DNA from: Macrolepiota albuminosa
Lineage: Eukaryota > Basidiomycota > Agaricomycetes > Agaricales > Agaricaceae
DNA: 64,000 bases
Assembly (NCBI GenBank): GCA_027475525.1
Contig: JAMWFC010000115.1
Coordinates: forward strand, 1,054,001 to 1,118,000
Reading direction: 5' to 3'
The notes under the pieces were generated by a model that searched no databases, was not told the origin of the DNA, and worked only from the letters and a program-made list of their open reading frames with translations. How positions within the stretch are numbered: the stretch's first letter is position 1; each line of letters starts with the position of its first letter. Positions 11,214-21,686 of this stretch are shown in pieces. The position numbers and the translations under genes are program-made.

Positions 11214-11678
11214 GTGCATGATCAGTGGCAGCTCATAGAGTTAAGGCATGAGCTCCACCAAGGAACTACCTCTCACTCCATCTCACATGCACCTTTACCT
11301 ACTCATCCTCCTATCCAACATTCCTTCTCAGTTCATGCTCCAGCCCCAGCTCAGGTACCTGCCGCATGTCCTCTTCCTCTGGGAGTTCCTATAGATGTTG
11401 ATGCCTCTCACCAATGTTCCTCTCTTCCTCTCCTCTGCTGTCACTGTGGAAAGCCTGGCCACTTTGCTCAATATTGTCCCCAGGAGTTGGAGGTGCACTA
11501 TCTCTCAGCCTCAGAGCAGTAAGAGCTCCTTCTCTAGCTCCTCACTGCTCAAGACATTCAGAAAAACCCTTCTCCAGATATTGTAACAGAACCTTTGGAT
11601 GAGCCCTTGGATCTTGTAGAGGCTGTAGCAGAACCTTTGAATGAGTCCTTTGGTTCTGCAAAGGAGGGTTTTCAGTAG
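11214..11678 (+). pseudogene. Element D gag, C-terminal part
   Basis: Begins within the conserved DQWQLIELR segment, 60 bases after the LTR, so the N-terminal two thirds of gag have been deleted. It continues with a proline-rich linker and a zinc knuckle CCHCGKPGHFAQYC, lining up with the C gag (DQWQLMELK; CRRCGTPGHFARRC). In-frame stops occur at 11520 and about 11535. The natural gag terminator is TAG at 11676-11678, matching the TAG that ends gag in C. Confidence 0.8.
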
Positions 11679-12001
11679 AGTGACAGATAAGTTGTATGCC
11701 TCCAGCTCCTGGTGCTAATCAGTTTGCATGTCTATCAGTAGAATCATCCAATATATTGCTCCTTGCTGATGATTCTCTGACCGAAACTACAAGCACCCCC
11801 TCCAACATACAAAATACCCACTTGGTCAAAGCCTCAGCTAAGCCCTCTTCTCCTTCTATCCAATGCCCATGTGTCCCAGCTTGAGAATGATGCCTCTCTT
11901 GTTGCTATGTTGTTGCCTCCACTCCCACTCCCAACTCTCTGCATCTAAATGTGGAAATTGAGACAACTGACATTCAGCAGACTCAGAGCATCATAGTTCT
12001 C
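11679..12001 (+). pseudogene. Element D protease, first part
   Basis: Reads in the -1 frame relative to gag, as in C. PGANQFACLSVE corresponds to LGANRFVCLSIE of C. A TGA at 11681-11683 stands where C has CGA (Arg). Copia E interrupts the frame at the TTCTC target site, and it resumes at 45962 with LLDSSATGLFLD-like sequence. Confidence 0.75.
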
Positions 12002-12247
12002 TGTTAAGACTGGCTAAATCTGAGATACAGATTAGACACTCAAAAAGAACCTGACAACAATAACTAGAGCCTTCAGTTCAGTAGTCGGTAAAACTATGTT
12101 ATTAGATGAATACATGCCTAGAGCCTTTGGTTCAGTAGTCAGTACAACTAAAGAACCATAAGACTCCTGCATGAAGTAAAAACTGTCTAGTGATCACGTG
12201 TTAATAATTATGTAAGTGGGCTTCCTGCACCCTCAGCTATCACAACA
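12002..12247 (-). repeat. Element E, 3' LTR
   Basis: 246 bp, from TGTTAAGACTGGC to CTATCACAACA. The adjoining CTCCCACCTGATGG is the polypurine tract on the minus strand. Confidence 0.9.
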
Positions 12248-12275
12248 CTCCCACCTGATGGAATGCCCACTGGAG

Positions 12276-12842
12276 TCACAGAAGTTCGCTTTGTGAGAAC
12301 TCTCCTACAATACCCATTTTCCAGCAAAGTTTGTTGACGACATCACACTTCAGGGTTTTAGTAAGTAGATCGGCTACCATGTCTTTGGTGGGAATATAAA
12401 TGGGTTTTATTTTTCCGTCTTTGACTGCTTGGCATAACCAAAACCATTGGCGGTTGAAGTGTTTGAGGCATTCCATATGCTCTGGGTGTTTGAAAACTGA
12501 GATAGCAGACTGATTATCTATGTTATCCACAGACTGGGGCATGCCAATGTCCACCAGAAAGTTTTGCAACCAACATAATTCATGTCCCGTTTTGATTGCA
12601 GCTATAAACTCAGCCTTAGTACTCGAGAGGACAATGATTGTCTGAAGTTTTGACATCCAGCTAACTGCACCACCAGCTACCATAAGCATGGAACCTGAGA
12701 TTGAGTGGCCATTGTCTGGATTTCCCCCATGGTTGGCATCAGTATAGGAGAGAAAAGAAGATGATGATTGAGCAGTAGATGCGGAATATTCAATCTTGTA
12801 GTCAAGTGTGCCTCTTATGTAGCGCATAAGATGCTTTACCGC
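12276..12842 (-). pseudogene. Element E RNase H domain (C-terminal end of pol)
   Basis: Copia-type RNase H, which removes the RNA strand during cDNA synthesis. Visible motifs are LMRYIRGTLDYKIEYS, then LSYTDANHGGNPDNG with its catalytic Asp, SSTKAEFIAA with its Glu, DNQSAI, and near the end VADLLTKTLK. The stop is at 12276, just before the polypurine tract. Element F interrupts the frame after the codons for WKAV/KHLM, and the N-terminal part continues at 18803. This piece has no stops of its own. Confidence 0.85.
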
Positions 12843-13912
12843 TGATGAGCTCCCATTATAGATGACCATGGATAGCACCAACACAAGCACCTCACATTGG
12901 CACACTGGGACCACCAGGAGCGGCATGTCTTAGCGCTCCAGGGGCTAATTTTTGCATATTTTTATGTTAATAACTCGCAGCTGGAGCCTCTAATTACTCC
13001 AGGACCACTCTTTATGGCACCATCTATTCTTAGCACTCCTCTTGACACCTTGCCGCACCTTGCCACTCACCCTTCAGGGCCATACACGGACACAGACACT
13101 TGGCACCCATAATGCTCTTAGCCGGTGGCAGCAGGAATGATGAAGTATTTTATGACAGACAGCTTGGAGTTTCACCTTAGCACCTGATGTCGCTTAGCTT
13201 CTTGCCGACTCAGACTGACAGCATGATTGTGGACTTTTTCACCATATAGTTTAATTCACAGCATTCACTTACATATAAATACTTACTTTTTGTTAGTAGT
13301 ACAGGATCAATTTGGCAGTAGGGATTATATCCCAACATTTCGGTCACCCTATGCAACAGACTACCTTTTGTTGACCGTGTCAGCAAGGGGACTCTGCTTT
13401 AGTTCTCTCTCACTCTTTCTGTCTGCAATTTCTTAGTGCCTTGCAACTACGGCAAGGCATTTGTGCTTAGATCTGCTAAGCAATCTTGTCATTTTATCAT
13501 CTCTTTTAGGTGCTAACACTTAGCGCCTCTTAGTGACCCCTTTACAGTGTCTCTTAGCGCCTTTCCTTGGCGACTCTCTCCCGTGCTCCTTAGCGCCTTT
13601 CCTTGGCGACTCTCTCCCGTGCTCCTTAGCGCCTTTCCTTGGTGACTCTCTCCCACGCTCCTTAGTGCCTTTCCTTGGCGACTCTTTTCTGCGCCTCTTA
13701 GCACCTTTCATTGGTGATTTTTAGCATACTCTTGCCGCATTTTTGGGCCTTATATAAGGGCCAATCTCCCCTTTTCCTTACTACCAACCTCTTGCCTACT
13801 GTGCGTTCTCTGGGACCTGTCCAGGACTCTCTCCCATACTTAGCACACCCAAAGCTATATTGACTAAGTAGCTGTACTAGTGATAGTGCACCTTAGCACA
13901 GTTTGGGCATCA
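12843..13912 (+). repeat. Element F, 5' LTR
   Basis: 1070 bp, TGATGAGCTCCC to GGGCATCA. Includes a TATA box in CCTTATATAAGGG near 13750 and a 36-bp minisatellite. The following TCAAATTGGAGCCCACC holds a possible primer-binding site (TGGAGCCCACCGC). Confidence 0.9.
13553..13722 (+). repeat. 36-bp minisatellite in the F 5' LTR
   Basis: Four full units of the type CTTAGCGCCTTTCCTTGGCG plus ACTCTCTCCCGTGCTC, then a partial unit. The 3' LTR has three full units plus a partial one at 18472-18605. The one-unit difference accounts for the whole 36-bp length difference between the LTRs. Confidence 0.9.
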
Positions 13913-14009
13913 TCAAATTGGAGCCCACCGCTGATAGGCTTCTACTCGGACTGAGCGCATCAAGGGACATTATAGGCCAACCAACACTTGACGTACTAAG
14001 AGCTCTAGT

Positions 14010-14163
14010 GACCAGTTGGAAATATAGAGCAGCTCTAGCTCTGGCAACCGACTACAGGATTTAGACATTTATCCTAACCACTAGCTGACCAGTTGGGAAT
14101 ATAGAGCAGCTCTAGCTCTGGCAACCGACTACAGGATTTAGACATTTATCCTAACCACTAGCT
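14010..14163. repeat. 77-bp tandem duplication, one mismatch (probable assembly artefact)
   Basis: 14010-14086 is repeated at 14087-14163 with a single A/G difference near position 11. The period is 77. Confidence 0.85.
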
Positions 14164-14647
14164 ACCAAGCTTTCAGCACACTCCATTCACCTATCCCAAG
14201 GATGAAGGAGGCCCATAACGTATAGCGCTAACACAACGGCGGGAGAGGACTCTAACTAAACCCCGATCACTTCCAGAAAGAGCCAGCAGCAGGCGCTGCC
14301 ATTTGACGAGGCACTTCAATCAGAAGTCTAAAAGGATCAATGACGGTGGCACTGGATATACTTAAATCCGACATCTGGACCTGTCAGGAACTAATACAAT
14401 GAGTAGCGCTGACACTAGCGCTCACGGCGTCTGTCAAGGATTTTCCGACCATACCCCGAAACAGCCTGGCCAATTGGAGTTAGAATAAAAGTGAGCAGAC
14501 TCATGCAATTCTAAGCCAATATAGAGTCGCCGCTGGTCGCCGTGGGTCAGAACGCCGTTGGTCGCTGTCATCCATGTGCAAAAGGTTGCTGTTGACAGGT
14601 TGCCGTTAGAGGAAACCACGAGGAGAGGTGCTAGGAGGTAGTGCCGC

Positions 14648-14801
14648 AGGTGGACTTGTATCTGGACAAACACGGTAGCGCATAGTATATAAAATAGCTA
14701 CTTTACATGTATATAACAACGAATAGGTGGACTTGTATCTGGACAAACACGGTAGCGCATAGTATATAAAATAGCTACTTTACATGTATATAACAACGAA
14801 T
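14648..14801. repeat. Exact 77-bp tandem duplication (probable assembly artefact)
   Basis: 14648-14724 is identical to 14725-14801, and the identity stops abruptly on both sides. Confidence 0.9.
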
Positions 14802-15514
14802 TGTAACCTCTTGAGCACCCAGTTACACTTAGCATTCAAATCGTGCTAGCATTGCCTGACTTTGTCACCAAGTTCGGCGCTAGCTTTGTTTATCTCATCT
14901 TTGTCGTTTACGGTGCCACCTACGGGCACGCTACGCTGCGCTATCCATTTTATTCTCTATAACTTCTCCTAAACTACGACGCTTACCACTTGCTAGGTAG
15001 CATCCAAGACGCTATCATCTAGCGCATCGCCCTATCACCTCTGCTTGAGCACACTGGGACCCTGCCAGGACTCCTCACAAACCCGTATGCCAGGCGCTGG
15101 AGACGGCGTTGTACTGCGTATACGTCCAGCGCACCCAACCACAGTTGGCGTCATCACCGCAAGGGGATCTCAGGACAGAATTCCGCCAGAAACCCACCTT
15201 TAAAAGGCAATCTTACCTCATTTTTCCAGTGCCTTGCCGCACTCCCCTTACAGTCAGAAACTACAAGACGCTTGCCACTAGCCAACTGTAGACGATTATT
15301 TCTGATATACGCTTGCCACTTGCCGTGGTCCCTTGCCAACTCTATTAATTCCCTTGCCACTCCCACTATGAGCCAAGCACCACCCCTTCATATGCCCTTT
15401 TGAAATCACTTTGCTGCACCTAAATGGGATGAAACCAAACCATGTGAGTTACCACAGTACTTCCAAGAACTAGAGCTCCTTTTCCAGGATTGTGGTATTA
15501 CCGACAATGCCCAA

Positions 15515-17185
15515 ATGAAGGATTACGCTATCCATTATGTCTCCTATGACATGGCAGAATCTTGGACAGGTTTACCAGAATTCATCACCTTAGAACCTGC
15601 ACTTGCCACCTCCCCAGTTCCCTTAGCACCTCGCCAACATAGCTATCAAGATTGGAAAACAGCAGTAATCAATTTATATCCTGGTGCAGAAGAATCTGCC
15701 CGTTACAGGCTTAGCGACCTCCAGCAGCTAGTGCAAGACACCTTTGCCACTAGCCTGCACACTCTTGGCACATTTTCTACCTATTACCGTGACTTCCAGC
15801 GCATCTCTAAATGGCTCCAGCAACATGGCAAACTTCACATAAATGAAGAGCGTCGCTTATTTCAGCAAGGTATTCCAACCTCCTTATGGACAAAAATGGC
15901 ACGTCGCCTAGAGATTCTCATGCCGACACACCATCCCGACGAGTTCTATGACATTGATCAGGTTTTTAAAGCAGGAAAATGGGTACTTGCCGGTACCACC
16001 ACTAGTGCCAACACTCTCAGTCCCCTTAGCACCTCCTATTCCCTTAGCACCTCTGAGCCTCTTAGCGCTCATTCTGAGGGTTTTTCTAGCGCTCCCACGG
16101 TAATCCAAGCGCTAAGTGTTAGCGCCTCTGATGATTATAAAGACCTGGAAACTCGAGTTAATGCTGCCTTTGCTGCTGCCATGTCACCAATCGAAAATAG
16201 GCTTGCCACTGCATTGGCAAGTTACCAGCCCCAGTTGGAAGCACATATAGAGGAAATTTACTATTTTGGGCATGATCAGGATGCCAAGGAACCCACTCAG
16301 CAGGAGTTTAGGGAACTAGCACGGCAGGAACGTATTGTGCAAATAGAGCAGGAACTGGCAAAGTTACGAGGAATTGCTGCACCAAAAACTACTCAGACCC
16401 TTAGCACCCCTTTGCCAACACTTAGCGCCACTTCTAGCGTGTCCAGCGCCAGCCTTAGCGCTGAATTTAGGGTGCCACTGGCGACGCAATCCATGGTTTT
16501 TCAATCCAAGCCTCAGAACACCTCTAACGTTAACTTAGCTCTTGCCAAGGCTGCCACTGCCGTACCCCTTAGCACACCACCTAGCACTCATCCAGCAATG
16601 CTTAGCGCCTCTTCAATGCCTCCTAGCGCCTCCCTTGCCGCTCTTGTGAATGCTCAATCTGAAGTTCCCAACATTGCCATCAATCTTGTTGTTATTGAGA
16701 ACAGCTTCAGTGTTTCCCCTAGCGCACCTCTTGAATCCACCAGTTTACCCCCTAACACTCCACCAGATCTTGCCGCACCGCCTAGCACCTCCCTAGCCTT
16801 GCCTAGCACCTCCCCAGTGTCTCTTAGCGCCTCCTGTGAAGACTTAGTCCTTTCCAATGTCAACTCTCGCACCATAACACTAGCACCACCTATCATGCCA
16901 GCACACAATAATCTGCCCACTAGCAACTTCCAGCCCTTAGCGCCAGCTCTTGGCGCTCCTCAGAAGCAGTATGGAGTAGACTCCTTGGCGACGTCGCAAG
17001 TATTTGAGGTAGGAACTCAAGCTATTGATTATACTATGGCAACGCAAGTCATGGCAACAGTTGGAGACCTCTGCAGGATAGCTCCTAGCACAAGCGCACC
17101 AACAGGCACTGTCTTAGCGCCTTCTGAGGATAAAGGTGCCACCATTAGCACTACCTTTGGCGCTTCCAGCTTGGACAATAATTAG
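15515..17185 (+). CDS. Element F gag (Gypsy type) with a repeat-derived tail
   Basis: Open for 556 codons. The same frame extends upstream to an ATG at 15368, interrupted only by a TGA at 15401-15403. The N-terminal 170 residues are a Gypsy gag of the agaricomycete type: YPGAEESARYRLSDLQQLVQ, FSTYYRDFQRISKWL, RRLFQQGIPTSLW, VFKAGKWVLAG. The paralogue in L aligns throughout and has a zinc knuckle CHFCREIGHTMTRRRC. The matching place in F is degenerate (IYYFGHDQ), so F has lost its knuckle. The rest is low in complexity, rich in Leu-Ser-Thr and Leu-Ala-Pro runs encoded by repeats of the DNA word TTAGCGCC and variants. No protease or pol motifs are present. Confidence 0.75.
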   Translation: MKDYAIHYVSYDMAESWTGLPEFITLEPALATSPVPLAPRQHSYQDWKTAVINLYPGAEESARYRLSDLQQLVQDTFATSLHTLGTFSTYYRDFQRISKWLQQHGKLHINEERRLFQQGIPTSLWTKMARRLEILMPTHHPDEFYDIDQVFKAGKWVLAGTTTSANTLSPLSTSYSLSTSEPLSAHSEGFSSAPTVIQALSVSASDDYKDLETRVNAAFAAAMSPIENRLATALASYQPQLEAHIEEIYYFGHDQDAKEPTQQEFRELARQERIVQIEQELAKLRGIAAPKTTQTLSTPLPTLSATSSVSSASLSAEFRVPLATQSMVFQSKPQNTSNVNLALAKAATAVPLSTPPSTHPAMLSASSMPPSASLAALVNAQSEVPNIAINLVVIENSFSVSPSAPLESTSLPPNTPPDLAAPPSTSLALPSTSPVSLSASCEDLVLSNVNSRTITLAPPIMPAHNNLPTSNFQPLAPALGAPQKQYGVDSLATSQVFEVGTQAIDYTMATQVMATVGDLCRIAPSTSAPTGTVLAPSEDKGATISTTFGASSLDNN

Positions 17186-17761
17186 CACTACCATGACCTT
17201 CCTGAACTTGCAGTTACTGGCGACGTTTCAACTTGTTTCCTCAATAGTTCCTCTACTGGCCCTTGCAGCACTACTCTTAGTGATCATAAAGCTTCTGAAG
17301 GACCACTAAGGACCCCCAATAAGGTGCTAGTACCTGCACTTGCCGACGTTATTTCAGAAAATGGCTAAAAGTACAAAAACATCAATACTTTGCTAAGTCG
17401 CCTTTCTTGAATCACCTTTTGTTAGCTTTCTTACTCTACATTCATAGACAATCTTTGTCACTACCTATACTAAAAATTGTCACCAAGATCACTACTATTT
17501 TGTTACCTACTTGACCCTTGAGTTATTCTTCATTTTTGCACACTTTGTTATATTTTTCATTGATTTGTCACTCGTTTCATATTCTGGCTGCTGAGTTTCT
17601 AATGTTTTTAGCGCACCATACATTACCGACATCGCCAGCACCCAGCACACCTTGGCACCTCCATCTCCTCCTTGCCGACTATGCATTCTCTTGCCGACTT
17701 TCAGATTAGCGACTCTCTGGAAAAGTGACTGAGGACAGTCAGGATTTCAGTTGGGGGGAGA
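17186..17761 (+). other. Element F 3' region with polypurine tract
   Basis: Non-coding sequence rich in TTAGC and CTTGCCGAC words, ending with CAGTTGGGGGGAGA (17748-17761), the polypurine tract directly before the 3' LTR. Confidence 0.75.
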
Positions 17762-18795
17762 TGATGAGCTCCCATTATAGATGACCATGGATAGCACCAA
17801 CACAAGCACCTCACATTGGCACACTGGGACCACCAGGAGCAGCATGTCTTAGCACTCCAGAGGCTAATTTTTGCATATTTTTATGTTAATAACTTGCAGC
17901 TGGAGCCTCTAATTACTCCAGGACCACTCTTTATGGCACCATCTATTCTTAGCACTCCTCTTGACACCTTGCCGCACCTTGCCACTCACCCTTCAGGGCC
18001 ATACACGGACACAGACACTTGGCACCCATAATGCTCTTAGCCGGTGGCAGCAGGAATGATGAAGTATTTTATGACAGACAGCTTGGAGTTTCACCTTAGC
18101 ACCTGATGTCGCTTAGCTTCTTGCCGACTCAGACTGACAGCATGATTGTGGACTTTTTCACCATATAGTTTAATTCACAGCATTCACTTACATATAAATA
18201 CTTACTTTTTGTTAGTAGTACAGGATCAATTTGGCAGTAGGGATTATATCCCAACATTTCGGTCACCCTATGCAACAGACTACCTTTTGTTGACCGTGTC
18301 GGCAAGGGGACTCTGCTTTAGTTCTCTCTCACTCTTTCTGTCTGCAATTTCTTAGTGCCTTGCAACTACGGCAAGGCATTTGTGCTTAGATTTGCTAAGC
18401 AATTTCGTCATTTTATCATCTCTTTTAGGTGCTAACACTTAGCGCCTCTTAGTGACCCCTTTACAGTGTCTCTTAGCGCCTTTCCTTGGCGACTCTCTCC
18501 CATGCTCCTTAGCGCCTTTCCTTGGCAACTCTCTCCCGTGCTCCTTAGCACCTTTCTTTGGCGACTCTTTCCCGCACCTCTTAGCACCTTTCATTGGTGA
18601 TTTTTAGCATACTCTTGCCGCATTTTTGGGCCTTATATAAGCGCCAATCTCCTCTTTTCCTTACCACCAACCTCTTGCCTACTGTGCGTTCTCTGGGACC
18701 TGTCCGGGACTCTCTCCCATACTTAGCACACCCAAAGCTATATTGACTAAGTAGCTGTACTAGTGATAATGCACCTTAGCACAATTTGGGCGTCA
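17762..18795 (+). repeat. Element F, 3' LTR
   Basis: 1034 bp, nearly identical to 12843-13912 but one 36-bp minisatellite unit shorter. Most single-base differences are transitions, several at CpG. It is followed by TTACCGC, repeated at 12836-12842. Confidence 0.9.
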
Positions 18796-18802
18796 TTACC
18801 GC

Positions 18803-19895
18803 TTTCCAATGTTTTAGGCCAGGGTTTGTGTTAAACCGGCATAGAATGCTGACGGCAAAAGCAATATCTGGTTGCATACACATAGCAAGATAAAGAAGGG
18901 CACCAGTGGCCTGTATATAAGGAATTAAATGCATCTCCTCTATTTTCTCTGAGAAAGATGGACCATCTGCCTTTGATAGATGCACTCCTGAGTCAAGGGG
19001 AGTAGCCATGGCCTTGCAGTTGAGCATGTTAAATTGAGAAAGGACTTTGATTGCGTAAGACCTCCAGTCAATCCATAGCTTTTGATTAGGTCTGTCTTGC
19101 ATAATGACAACTCCCAGAAAACCAGTAGTAAGACCAAAATGATGAAGTTTAAAATGCTTGTGTAGTTCGGAGATGACTTTTAGGATTGCTGGTCTTGACT
19201 TCAAAGCGAGGGTTATGTTGTCAACATGGATAGGTACAATTATACATACACCGTCTTGTAGGTAAACATATATGCACGGGTCGGAGGTTAAAACCGAGTT
19301 TCAAAAGTACCTGGTGCAGTTTTTTGTTCCATAGGTTCACACTCTGTTTTAAACCATATAGACCTTTTTCAAGTTTGGCGCAAGGGGGGCCTTCTCCTGG
19401 CTGACGCTGAATATGGGACAGAATGTCCTCAGCAAAACCATCTGAAAACTTCATATAGAATTTGGCATCAATAACTCTATGGAAGAATGCAGAAGAGATG
19501 TTGATGGATTCTAAATGTAAGTTCTCCATGGCTGCGAGCACAAGAACAGTATGGACTGCAGCCCAACAAGCAGTAGGAGCATAGGTCTCATTATAATTGA
19601 CCCCAGGGCATTGACTAAAACCTTGCGCAACTACACGTGCCTTGAACTGGTCAATTGCACCGTCAGGCAAATGTTTAACTTTAAACACCCAATGAGAACC
19701 AATTGCATGGCAGCCAGGTGGCAAATAAACTGCTCTCCAAGTGCCATTAGTTTTAAGGAAATTCATTTTCTTACACATGGTCTGATACCCTCCAGACATT
19801 GCCTCCCAGAATGACCGTGGGTTAGTATCATGGGCTCCCATCTTTTGTGCCATGTAAAGCACACCGCATGCTGTAGCATGTACTCCTGAGTCCAC
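18803..19895 (-). pseudogene. Element E reverse transcriptase
   Basis: Copia RT (RT_2 family) in two frames, 19895-19221 and 19204-18803. Motifs in order: WRAVYLPPGCHAIGSHWVFK, KARVVAQGFSQCPGVNY, NETYAPTA, INISSAFFH, YMKFSDGF, LEKGLYGLKQS. The catalytic box reads HVDN near 19215 where a functional copy would have HVDD or YVDD; D-to-N fits a G-to-A change. The frame break near 19210 falls in the same box. After it come LHHFGLTTGFLGVVI, YIQATGALLYLAM and PDIAFAVSILCRF. The frame leads into the RNase H at 12842 once F is removed. Confidence 0.85.
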
Positions 19896-19910
19896 AAAAG
19901 TGTGTCCAGC

Positions 19911-20588
19911 TCAAAGTAAGGCTTTGTCTGAGTGAATATTCAAAGCAAAGTCCACCTCCTGCTCCCTGTGAACATCAATGTCTTCTACATTGATGTTCCA
20001 CAGGGGTTGCTCTGGCTCTGGTGGCTCATGAGGGTACTTGGGATAAGGTGAAGGTGGTGGTAGAGGCAGTGGCTCTCGTATTAAAGGTGATTCATGATTC
20101 TCTTGGCATTGTAAGGCATCGTAGTATTCTGCATTGGGGTGATGGGCTTGAAAGCGTGTGCGCTGACTGGGTTTGTGTTGTGGGGTGTGGGTTTGAGACT
20201 GTTCATCTCCCACCAATTTGGAGTTGTCTTCGGCATTATTAGGTAGTGGTGTGAGAAGACTGTCATCAAAAATAGGGTCCATATCTTCAGGGCCAGACAC
20301 GGTGACTGTCATTAGCAGTGTAGGACTGGAGTTTAGCAGAAAATTGTTGCAATCATATGGTTTGGGATCAGGAAGACTTGAGAAACTGTCTGCAGGGGGA
20401 AGCAATGTCGAGTTTTGAGATGAGAGACCTGGAAAATGAGATTTGTTGAAGATTTAATCTTGTGAGACAATGATTTTCCTGGTGGCAGGTATGTACACTC
20501 TCCAACCAATGTAATTGTCTGGGTACCCAATAAAAATGCCTGCCATAGTGCAGCCATTCAATCCCTTTTGCTTATTCTGTCTGACAAG
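19911..20588 (-). pseudogene. Element E, linker between integrase and RT
   Basis: The first part (20588-20454) completes the integrase-proximal segment: after removal of A, the frame reads FGYAVY straight into ILVRQNKQKG and then GIFIGYPDNYIGWRVY, the usual Copia GYS-like block. The rest (20405-19911) is the poorly conserved, proline- and acid-rich linker (LREPLPLPPPSPYPKY type). Frames shift near 20450 and 20400. Confidence 0.75.
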
Positions 20589-20593
20589 AATGT

Positions 20594-20769
20594 TGTAACC
20601 GGAGTTACGGGTTAGAACTATCTTGTGTGTATCACACAAGTGCTAAATCAGACCGCAGTATCGGATTGACTAGTACTTAGAGTGAAAACAAGATGTTGTC
20701 TTATGTAATACTCTACTAATTGATTATAGCGTCGTTGACGCTGATGATAATACGAATGACTCCGTTACA
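20594..20769 (-). repeat. Element A, 3' LTR
   Basis: 176 bp, TGTAACCGGAGTTACGGG to GACTCCGTTACA. Contains the word TCAGACCG, which recurs beside the polypurine tract. Confidence 0.95.
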
Positions 20770-21205
20770 TACCCCCCAATGAGACCGAATACTCGGTCTT
20801 GAGAAAGGGAGGTAGAGCGAGATGAAAGATGCACGATAGTGCAACAACAGATGAATGCACGCGTATGGCGTGGCTGCAAGGCATTAGCACTCATGCGCAA
20901 TGGAGATGTGTCGGCCGGACACAATAGAAAGCAGTCCTTATCAGACACGGGCGCAGGGGGCGCCAGCAGTAGATAGCCAATGGTATGTATAACAAAAATA
21001 TAGAAAACAAAAAAGGATGACCCCTCGGCGCAGGGGGCGCCAGCAGTAGATAGCCAATGGTATGTATAACAAAAATATAGAAAACAAAAAAGGATGACCC
21101 CTCCTCTGGGTCTGCTGTATCTACACGCGACTCTAGAGTGCGTATCAGCTGAAATGGCTCGAGTTAAATACTCAGAGGTACATACACAATAATGTATACA
21201 AGGGT
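20770..21205 (-). other. Element A 3' non-coding region with polypurine tract
   Basis: Directly inside the LTR the minus strand reads ATTGGGGGGTA (20770-20780), the polypurine tract. Next to it is a 6-bp stem GACCGA / TCGGTC (20783-20798) that has a counterpart at the same place in B. The region up to the ORF3 stop at 21206 is non-coding and includes a 77-bp duplication. Confidence 0.8.
20950..21103. repeat. Exact 77-bp tandem duplication (probable assembly artefact)
   Basis: 20950-21026 is identical to 21027-21103. Confidence 0.9.
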
Positions 21206-21686
21206 CTAGGACCCGGATGACGATGCTCCCGCGACAGCGCCCGTCTCAGTCACCATTGCCTCCTCCTCCAGTGCGACGTTAATCGCGGGAGGGGGAGGCG
21301 CCGATTCCGTCCTCGGTGGGGTTATAGGCCCCTCGACTGCAGGCATGTCTACCACCATAGGCTCTGTTAGTGCGACGTTAATCGCTAAAGCGGTGGTGGT
21401 AAGCGTACCCTGCTCTGCCATGCGTGACAGGAGATTGACCCGGCCTGGGTCCATGTCCGCTGCTGGCAGGTCATGCGCTGCCGAGCGTTTTAGGAGGTTG
21501 ACCCGATTCGGGTCCATGCCAATCAAGTAATAGAGGCCGTTGGCCTCAGGGTTTTCCGGGAGCTTGCTCTCCTCGTGGTGCTTGAACATCAGACGATAGT
21601 GATCGTCTTCAGTCATCTCCCGCCATCCATCCCATTGCGGGATTGCGGCAGGGGTGCCATACTTGGAGAGGCGCTCCATGCGCTCG
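21206..21686 (-). pseudogene. Element A ORF3, C-terminal part (cut off by B)
   Basis: Continues the ORF3 frame that stops at 32935. After removal of B, VDDE runs into RMERLSKYGTPAAIPQWDGW, matching B's DDERLQRLDHYGTP and IPQWDGWRE. After this conserved block A has a tail absent from B, with two short internal repeats: MDPNRVNLLKR / MDPGRVNLLSR and AINVALTEP / AINVALEEE. The stop codon is at 21206. See the entry at 32935-35208 for the whole protein. Confidence 0.8.

Larger units (their letters stand above)
13932..15153 (+). repeat. Solo LTR M inside the F leader
   Basis: Starts TGATAGGCTTC and ends CAGTTGGCGTCA, like F-family LTRs, and shares the 3' block GGGACC..GCCAGGACTC and GCGCACCCAAC with the LTRs of F and L. 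CACCGC flanks it on both sides. Element L has no such segment: there CCCACC runs directly into the AAGGGATCTC block. With both 77-bp duplications removed M is about 1.07 kb. It contains a TATATAAAATA box. It lands within the presumed primer-binding site of F. Confidence 0.7.
12843..18795 (+). mobile_element. Element F: non-autonomous gag-only LTR element
   Basis: LTRs of 1070 and 1034 bp flank an interior with a gag frame but no protease, RT, RNase H or integrase. It is inserted in the RNase H region of E; removing it restores the motif WKAVKHLM. Direct repeats TACCGC (or 7 bp TTACCGC, depending on where the LTR end is placed) flank it. A solo LTR (M) sits in its leader. LTR divergence is roughly 2% outside the minisatellite. 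It would need enzymes from another Gypsy element. Two relatives are in the window: a solo LTR at 47562-48536 and element L at 56017. Confidence 0.85.

Noticed and set aside
13553..13722. Regular 36-bp repeats resembling a CRISPR array
   Set aside because: Units are head to tail without spacers, lie in an LTR of a eukaryotic retrotransposon and differ in number between the two LTRs. It is a minisatellite.
14010..14801. Tandem repeats in the F leader as an enhancer-type array
   Set aside because: Both duplications have the artefactual 77-bp period and unrelated sequences.
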